From assembly GCA_030280995.1 (NCBI GenBank), contig JASXTE010000011.1, forward strand, positions 23,119,817 through 23,183,816: DNA of 64,000 nt. Direction: 5' to 3'. The notes under the pieces were generated by a model that had not been told where the DNA came from, made no database searches, and was given only the letters and a program-made list of their open reading frames with translations. Each line of letters starts with the position of its first letter. Positions within the stretch are counted from its first letter, which is position 1. This DNA comes from Hemileia vastatrix (lineage: Eukaryota > Basidiomycota > Pucciniomycetes > Pucciniales > Zaghouaniaceae). Positions 57,655 to 64,000 of this stretch are shown one piece after another. The position numbers and the translations under genes were made by a program.

Positions 57655-60600
57655 TTATTTAGATTTAAATTTTTTCAAGAGATTTTTAAGATCAGAGATT
57701 TCATTTTCAGGAATCCACTGGTCATATTCACTTGATTTATTTTTAAATCTTAATAGATACTCAACTCCCTTTTCTTTAGTAAGGTGTCTCTTTTTAAGTA
57801 TCTTTTCTATTTCTGCCTTTTCAACTATTTCTTCAGGTTGCTGTTTATGCCTTCCTGATCTTCTTGGAAATAGAGCAGTATCATTAGAATGGTATGGTTT
57901 TATAAGAGAATTAGGAAATACTGGATGTTTTCTATCATATGGCGCATATAGAATAACCTCAACTGCATTATTACCAACCATCTTTTTAACTACAAATGGT
58001 CCAATGAATGGATCCTTCAATTTAACATTACCATTTAAATTGAAATGTAGTGTTGAAATAAGGACTTCATCACCCTCTTTGAACATTTGTTCTTTATGGG
58101 CTTTATCCCTCTTTTCTTTTCATACTCAAACGCCTTATTTATACATTTTTGAGCATGTTTTCTGTATAATTCCTGCATCTGAAGAAAAGATTTAGTACCT
58201 GGATGGATATCCAATCTAGGTAACTTATTAAGAGTTTTAGCAGGGGTATTAGGTACATAAACCAACCATAACTCAAATGACTTTTTGCCAGTGACAGATG
58301 TACTGTACTATTGTATGCAAATTCTAAACCTGGGATAAGGGTTACCCAATCATGCGTGAATTTATCATTGTCTTTAAAATTAAGACCAAAAGCACAGTAT
58401 TTTTTTATCATATCTTCTAAGCTTTGTATCATTCTTTCTGCTAGCCCATCAGTTTGTGGATGGTGTGCTGTAGAAAGTTTTAATTGACACCCTGAAACAT
58501 CCATAAGTGACGTCCAGAACTCAGAAGTAAATTTAGGATCTCTGTCAGAAACTATTGCTTTGGAGAAACCTTCTGTATTTAACATTTGTGTCCACCATAA
58601 AAAAGCTAAGTCCTTTGCAGAAACCTCTTTGTGGGTAGGAATAAATTTACACATCTTTGTAAATCTATCTACAATTAACCAGCAGGAGTTATAACTCTTA
58701 TGCCCTGCTATTGGAAAACCTGTTACAAAGTCCATGTTAATGATTTCCCATGGAGCTTTTGGTTGCTCAATTTGTTGTAATAAACCAGCTCTTTTTCCTG
58801 TTAATCTTTTAGATTTTTGACAAGAATCACATGTTTCAACATATTTCTGAACATCCTCAGACATGTTAATCCACCAAGCTGTGTTTTTTACTCTGTTTAA
58901 TGTTTTATGGTAGTCAAAATGACCTGCTAATATATCATCATGACATATACTTAACATTAACTTCTTCATTGAAGGGGGAATTACAATTACATTACTTAAT
59001 TTTTTCCTGTAATATATAAAACCATCCTCAATGGAAAATTTTTCTTTTTCTAATGCCTCTTTATACTTAATCGGTAATGTTTTTATTAAAACATTCATTG
59101 AAGCATTAGATGAATCATTTAATATTGTAGTTAATTTACTCAAGTCAGGATCTGAATTATAATTATCAAGAATTGATTGCATAAATTCATCCTCAAGATC
59201 TACAATTTAAATGCCATAAATGTTAATAATCTCTGACTCAGGAACATAAGCAGGATTATCATCATTATTAGGCAGAGGTACTCTAGATAACAGATCTATA
59301 TTAGATTGCAAGGTTCCTGCTCTATGTGTAATAGTCATACGGTCTCTGTATTCTTGTACAGCTAATTGCCATCTAAACATGTGTCTATTAGGAGTTTTCA
59401 TGTTTAAGAGTGACTTAACTGCACTACAGTCAGTTATTAACACAAATTTTTGGTCTTCAAGGTAATAATGTAGCTTCTCAAGAGCCCATACTACTGCCAA
59501 ACATTCAAGTTGAGTAGCACCATATTTCAATTCACCACTTCTCAGAGTACGTGAAATATAGCAGATTACTACTTCTGACATTTTCCCTTCAATAAGTTGT
59601 TTTTGATGCAAAGCAGCACCCAGTCCAATAAAACTTGCATCTGTATATAATACAAAAGGTAATTGGAAATCTGGTAATCCCAAGATAGGAGCTGTCATTA
59701 AACATTCTTTCAACTTATCAAAAGCTTGTTGTCTTTCATTATTCCAAATGAAAGCTTCTGATTTCTTTATAAGTGTGGTCAGTGGTGCAGCAATTGATTG
59801 GTAGTTTTTTATATATTGTCTATAATAACCACACATTCCAAGAAAAGATTGTACATCCTTTACATTTTGAGGAATGCTAATATTCTTTATTGCAGCCACT
59901 TTGTTTTGATCTACACATATTTGTAAGCCAGATACAATATGACCAAGCACTTTTAAAGATTCAAACCCAAATTTACATTTTTTCAATGCAAGGGTCATTT
60001 TTATTTCATCCATTTTTTGAAATACTTTCCTTAAATGGATTAAGTGTTCATCATAATTTTTTGAGAACACTATGATGTCATCAATGTATACCATTAACCA
60101 TCCCTCAATCATTTCATTATGGAATGTTATATCCATTAACTTCTGAAATACTGATGGAGCATTTTTTGGTTCAAATGGCATTCTGACATACTTATAAATT
60201 CCCATGTGTGTCACTACGCAATATAGGGGGTGGACTTGCTAGCAAGTCCTCAACCTGAACTCAGATGGAACTCAGATGGAACTCAGACTGAACTCATACT
60301 GAACCCATACTGAACTCTACTTGAAAACCCACCTAAAACTGTTCTGCTGAGTGGTGTTCATCCCTGATTGAATGGTTCCTTTATCAATAGCTCAATGTGT
60401 GTTCAATCTATGGTGAGTTTGGGTCCAAGGTTGCGGACTTGCTAGCAACTCCGCCCCCCATATTGTGTGGTGTGTTGTTATCAACAAAAAGTTCTGTGAA
60501 TTCTTTTCAACAGGAATTTGATGGTACCCTTTATTTCCATCTAGGCAACTTATATATTTAGCACCTTTAAGGGTAGCATGTATAGAGGCAATCCTTGGCA

Positions 60601-61090
60601 AGGGATAAATATCATCTCCTGTAAATGTATTTAATGATCTATAATCACCGCACAGTCTTGCTTTATCTTGTTCATAAGAAATTAGCACTGGTGATATTAC
60701 ACAATATTTTGGTGTAGTTTCAACCTTCTCAAGAATGTTAATTTGTAATAACATCTTAATATTATCCTCTATGTCTTTCCTCTTCATTGCTGAAGCAGGG
60801 TATGGTTTCTTTTTAAGACTAGCAGGAATATTATCCATATCACAGGTTAAACTAATCTTAATTTCATGATCTTTTACAAGTCCAAGTTCATTTGTACCAT
60901 GTGCAAAAGCCATTGGAAAAGCTTTAATTAATTCCAAAATATTATCTTTCTCAGAATTACTTATCTGAGTGCCAAATGATGCTTTTGAAATTTCTGTTTC
61001 CAGAAGTTCCATCTCATTGGATTCTCTTCCTTTACACGGGGAATTCGTTACTGACTCAATGTGTAAGACTGTATTAAAATATTGGATTTT
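57655..61090 (-). pseudogene. pol: Pol of element E (RT to chromodomain, no protease)
   Basis: Begins just after a deletion junction near 61080, where the zinc-knuckle spacer runs directly into the pre-RT region (NSPCKGRESNEMELLETEI). The roughly 170 residues with protease DSGAGG found in B and C are missing, with a frame change. RT is interrupted at 60472-60212 by a CACTA-like MITE. YIDD is intact near 60080. RNase H YTDAS lies near 59640 and a TAA at 59207-59209. Integrase SDRDPKF lies near 58545, with frameshifts near 58285 and 58095, and then the chromodomain-like tail to 57655. No active polyprotein can be made. Confidence 0.88.
60212..60472. mobile_element. 261-bp CACTA-like MITE inserted in the RT of element E, TSD TGT
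   Basis: Ends CACTACGCAATATAGGGGG and CCCATATTGTGTGGTG, with duplication TGT at 60209-60211 and 60473-60475. It is the reverse-complement relative of the element at 13192-13441. It splits the RT codons for THMGIYKY. Removing the element and one TGT leaves the RT frame uninterrupted, as in B and C, which fixes its borders exactly. Confidence 0.93.
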
Positions 61091-61406
61091 CAAAGATGGA
61101 AAAATCATCTTCCAACATACAGACTTCATTTTCATCACTATATGAGATATTTCTGTCATAATCACTTGATTCTTTACTTTTTTCAGTTTCAGTTTCAGAT
61201 TCACATTGATTTTCAACAATATTTATGTTTTTCTCACATTTGTGACCTTTGACCCAAGGTTTGTTACACTTATAACAAGTATTTGTTTCATACTTTTTAG
61301 GTACTACAGGTGCAGTAGGTTTTTTCTGCTTCTCCTGAAGTGTTTTTGAATTCTGAGTTTTTACAGGTTCAACATTTTGTTTATAAGTGGAATACCTTGA
61401 TTCATA
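61080..61406 (-). pseudogene. Zinc-knuckle segment of Gag of element E
   Basis: In frame with the Gag upstream after a single TAG (61407-61409). It holds CYKCNKPWVKGHKCEK, the nucleocapsid-type knuckle also present in B, then an acidic Ser-rich spacer, ending at TAA near 61081 where the protease deletion starts. Confidence 0.75.
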
Positions 61407-62771
61407 CTAATGGTTTAATAATATTTCATTGCAGATATTAATAAAGTCAGAATATTCAGTAACATTTAATGTTCTAGCTACAACAATGTCTCTGACAGAT
61501 ATAGGTAATTTATATATTATCTTATCTTTCCATAAGTTAAAATCCATATGAGGATCAATGGCTTTTAATATTTTGTTTAAATTCATTAAAAATACCATAG
61601 GTTTGTCACCATTCAACGGATTATACCTAGTCTTCTCATACAGTCTTTGCTGAGTAAGCCTGAATTTAGAACCTCCAAAGTGTTTTTCAATAAGTTGTTT
61701 CGATTCAGCACAAGAGTAATCTTTACCCTCACTCAAGACAGCTTCAAACCATAATAAAGCAACATCCTTAAATAAAGAAATTAATTTTGATGTTGTTTCT
61801 TCATCTGGTAACTTATATGAGAATTTCAAGTTGTCAATTCTTTGAATAAAATGTTTCCAATCAGAGCTGGCTTCCCCATCATAATTTGGGTACTGATCTA
61901 TCTTAGGCCAGTTTTTCTGATTGGATTTTATCTCACTAATCTTAGGTAAATTCAACAATTCATTCACTTTTGATAAATGGTCTTGTATTTCCTCCTGCAC
62001 GGATTTGTGACTTACCTTTTCAGATTTGACACTACCACCAGATGGTTTTAATTGTGGTGGTATAGGGAAGGAATGAGATTCACTTTTTCCAATGAAAGGA
62101 TTATTATTATATTGATTATACCTATGATTATCCTGGTTCATTAGTATATTGGCAGTTTCAATCTCAACTTTAGTTAATCTTTGTAGCAACTCAGAGACAC
62201 TTTGATTTGTCTGGGCAAAAGATAACTTTGTTCTTGATTCAGTTTTCAATAAATGTGTTTCATATAATTTTTCTAACTCACAGAATTTGTTTGAAAGGTC
62301 ATTATATTTATTACTCAATGAATCATATTTAAGAGTTAGAGACAAATGTTCTTTCTCTAATTCTTTGTTACGTGTTGCTAATTGAGAAATGTTTAATGTC
62401 AAGGAGGAAATTGTATCACTAGTGAGCTTAACTGTCTGTTCCTCACAATCAGTCATTCTATTCCACAATGCTGAAACAATTCTATGGACAGTTGGATTAT
62501 TGTTAAAATATTCCATGTCTTCCTTTTCAATTCTCTCACTCTCCTGTGAACTTCTCATCTCACTAGTAGGTGGTTGCAACTGAGGGTTAACTGTATTATC
62601 ATTGTAAATATTACTGTTATTTTGGACAAAAGACAAGTCAGGTGTATCTACTCTAAAACCTAAATTTCTTAAATCCTCCTCTATTTTTTTCACAGATTTA
62701 ACATCAATAGAATTACCTATATTGTAATTATCAGTATTATGTTCAATCTGAGAGGGTAATCTACTTACCAT
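61407..62771 (-). CDS. gag: Gag (start of ORF2) of element E, intact to the first TAG
   Basis: Starts at ATG 62771, which overlaps the ORF1 stop as ATGGTAA (62771-62765), and runs 454 residues to TAG 61407-61409. The N-terminal half is polar with a coiled-coil region (about residues 130-220, ELEKEHLSLTLKYDSLSNKY). The C-terminal half is the Gag core (WPKIDQYPNYDGEASSDWKH, QLIEKHFGGSKFRLTQQRLY). Unlike B and C there is no stop in the coiled-coil part, which suggests those stops are damage rather than a conserved recoding site. The frame extends further upstream without stops, but the ATG at 62771 is conserved among the three elements. Confidence 0.7.
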   Translation of the reverse strand: MVSRLPSQIEHNTDNYNIGNSIDVKSVKKIEEDLRNLGFRVDTPDLSFVQNNSNIYNDNTVNPQLQPPTSEMRSSQESERIEKEDMEYFNNNPTVHRIVSALWNRMTDCEEQTVKLTSDTISSLTLNISQLATRNKELEKEHLSLTLKYDSLSNKYNDLSNKFCELEKLYETHLLKTESRTKLSFAQTNQSVSELLQRLTKVEIETANILMNQDNHRYNQYNNNPFIGKSESHSFPIPPQLKPSGGSVKSEKVSHKSVQEEIQDHLSKVNELLNLPKISEIKSNQKNWPKIDQYPNYDGEASSDWKHFIQRIDNLKFSYKLPDEETTSKLISLFKDVALLWFEAVLSEGKDYSCAESKQLIEKHFGGSKFRLTQQRLYEKTRYNPLNGDKPMVFLMNLNKILKAIDPHMDFNLWKDKIIYKLPISVRDIVVARTLNVTEYSDFINICNEILLNH

Positions 62772-63311
62772 GGGATGGTTGCCAGTCCTGATTTTTGGCG
62801 CTTTTTTCCTTTGTAAGGGTGAGCTGAGGAATTCAGATGAGGTGGTGGATCCCTGTTGCAACTGTGGCTTGTCCACTGTTGATAAAACCAGTCCCATTTC
62901 CAATTGTCTACCAGGATTTTCTCCTGGGAGTGAGTTGACCCGCCTTGGATAGAGGGTTGCTGATTTGACTAACTGGGCTGGCCTCCCTTTAACTTTTCCA
63001 ATGCGTGATTCATCTGCTGAAACCCTACCTTGCAATTGTTTTGCAACTTCTCTACCTCTTTGAACATGAGTGATTTTCATTCCTCCAAATTCAGAACCTG
63101 TGTGGCCAAGTGGGACAGTTGATCCTGAAGAGGAGGAGACGTCTTTTTTATAGTTATCTTTTTTAAGAGGGCATCATTTTCCTCTATACTCATGCTTTCT
63201 GCCTGGGGGTACTTTTGACCCTCCATGGTGATGTCCTGGAAAGTTTTTTTTAGCTTTAGAAATGGTATTATAAGCAGGCTTTTCACTTACACTGTCCTGG
63301 GGAGCACTCAT
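62765..63311 (-). pseudogene. ORF1 of element E
   Basis: Exon 1 is 63311-63291 (seven codons), the intron is 63290-63236 (GTAAGT...TTTCCAG, 55 nt), and exon 2 runs from 63235, joining ...QDS to DITMEG in phase 0 as in B and C. Exon 2 has ITIKKTSPPLQDQ, a coiled-coil-like stretch, then WKWDW and HPYKGKKRQK, ending at TAA 62767-62765. Two in-frame stops, TGA 63079-63077 and a TAG about 105 bases further along, break it. Confidence 0.6.
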
Positions 63312-63821
63312 ATTGTTAAGAATGACAATATTTTACGTCTACAAAATGAAAAAACTCTATGGAATTAGTAGACAAAAGATATTAGCAATTATATCACTAA
63401 TAAAAAAGCAATGGAGCTTACCCTGAATTTATATCTTTATTTATTTAAATAAAATATAAGAAAAATTCGAAAAAATCTGTTAAGAATATAATAATAAGTT
63501 TAACTAGACCTCTATAAGGGTGAATAAGTAGCTTACCAAGCTTTAACAAAATACCAATTTAATTGGGTTTTATATTGGTGTCCAAATACCAAGTGAAATT
63601 GGGTTTATATTGGGTACAGTTACTACTGTAAATATCTAATTTTTATGATAAAAAATTAGTAAAATTATTTTAAGGGTTCTTTTCCGCAATCACTGAGTTA
63701 TGATGACCCACTAATATGCAGCAGACCCAAATATTTGGTTATTTTGAGCTGTACTAAGGTAAAAATCACGTCCCAAGGCTTATACTAAATAATAAGTAAA
63801 ATATAAGGAAAGACCCCCAAT
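63312..63821. other. 5' untranslated region of element E
   Basis: Between the 5' LTR and ORF1. Next to the LTR the minus strand reads ATTGGGGGTCTTTCC, comparable to the primer-binding region of B. No coding sequence. Confidence 0.6.
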
Positions 63822-64000
63822 TGTCAGTATAGTCTAGTATATAAGTATGATATAACAGTGTTTATTTATGGTCCTACTACTTATTGATAAATTATTTAGT
63901 GATTAAACCTCAGGGGAAGACTAATAAAATAGTTATACTCAAATAAAACTCACAATACTTGGATTTAAATGCGTGCTAGTGGTGGAAAATAGATGTATAA
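63822..64000 (-). repeat. 5' LTR of element E, truncated by the window
   Basis: Matches 56349-56528 nearly base for base, with few differences seen (for example TGTCAG against TGCCAG). Confidence 0.92.

Larger units (their letters stand above)
56349..64000 (-). mobile_element. Gypsy element E, minus strand, 5' LTR cut by window end
   Basis: 3' LTR at 56349-57526 and the start of the matching 5' LTR at 63822-64000. Superfamily of B and C. It has ORF1 with intron, Gag, zinc knuckle, RT, RNase H, integrase and a chromodomain-like end. Damaged by a protease deletion, a MITE insertion, stops and two frameshifts. It interrupts element D. The left flank is GACTC (56344-56348); the matching duplication would lie beyond the window. 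Confidence 0.92.

Overview
The window is an AT-rich, repeat-dominated piece of a fungal nuclear genome, most likely a basidiomycete and probably a rust fungus (Pucciniales). Support for this: Ty3/Gypsy chromoviruses with C-terminal chromodomains, a minus-strand Gypsy pol lineage that I associate with rust and other basidiomycete genomes, short GT-AG introns (one with a perfect TACTAAC branch site), and a predicted secreted repeat protein. The placement is from memory of families, not from a database search.

Left part (1-13.5 kb): a CACTA-like non-autonomous DNA transposon cut by the window edge, several different foldback/MITE elements, and the only two plausible host genes. These are a small two-exon RING-finger protein (4469-4818) and a four-exon secreted protein (7932-11652) with about two dozen 21-residue repeats. 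The last intron of the second gene holds two MITEs.

Middle (13.5-31.1 kb): a chromodomain Gypsy element (A, 13535-31094, TSD GAAAT) with a younger Gypsy element (B, 19687-28852, TSD TAATT) nested inside it. A has a textbook -1 frameshift site between gag and pol. It also has a mutated RT catalytic motif, stop codons that look like CGA-to-TGA decay, and an antisense gene for a Cys-rich Zn2Cys6-like protein next to its 3' LTR.

Right part (31-64 kb): a gag remnant, then two plus-strand relatives of the antisense Cys-rich gene. One is split by a 1.86-kb CACTA-like element, the other by Gypsy element C (41226-49714, TSD ATCCC). Then come a 1.1-kb (TATTTTTA)n satellite and a decayed minus-strand Gypsy pol (D, about 53.1-56.35 kb). 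D is interrupted by minus-strand Gypsy element E (56349 to beyond the window), which itself lost its protease and took a 261-bp CACTA-like MITE in its RT.

B, C and E belong to one superfamily with an unusual layout. A small intron-containing ORF1 comes first, then a Gag-Pol ORF2 whose ATG overlaps the ORF1 stop (ATGGTAA or ATGTTAA). The two layers worth most attention are this ORF1/ORF2 arrangement and the recurring retroelement-linked Cys-rich protein family.
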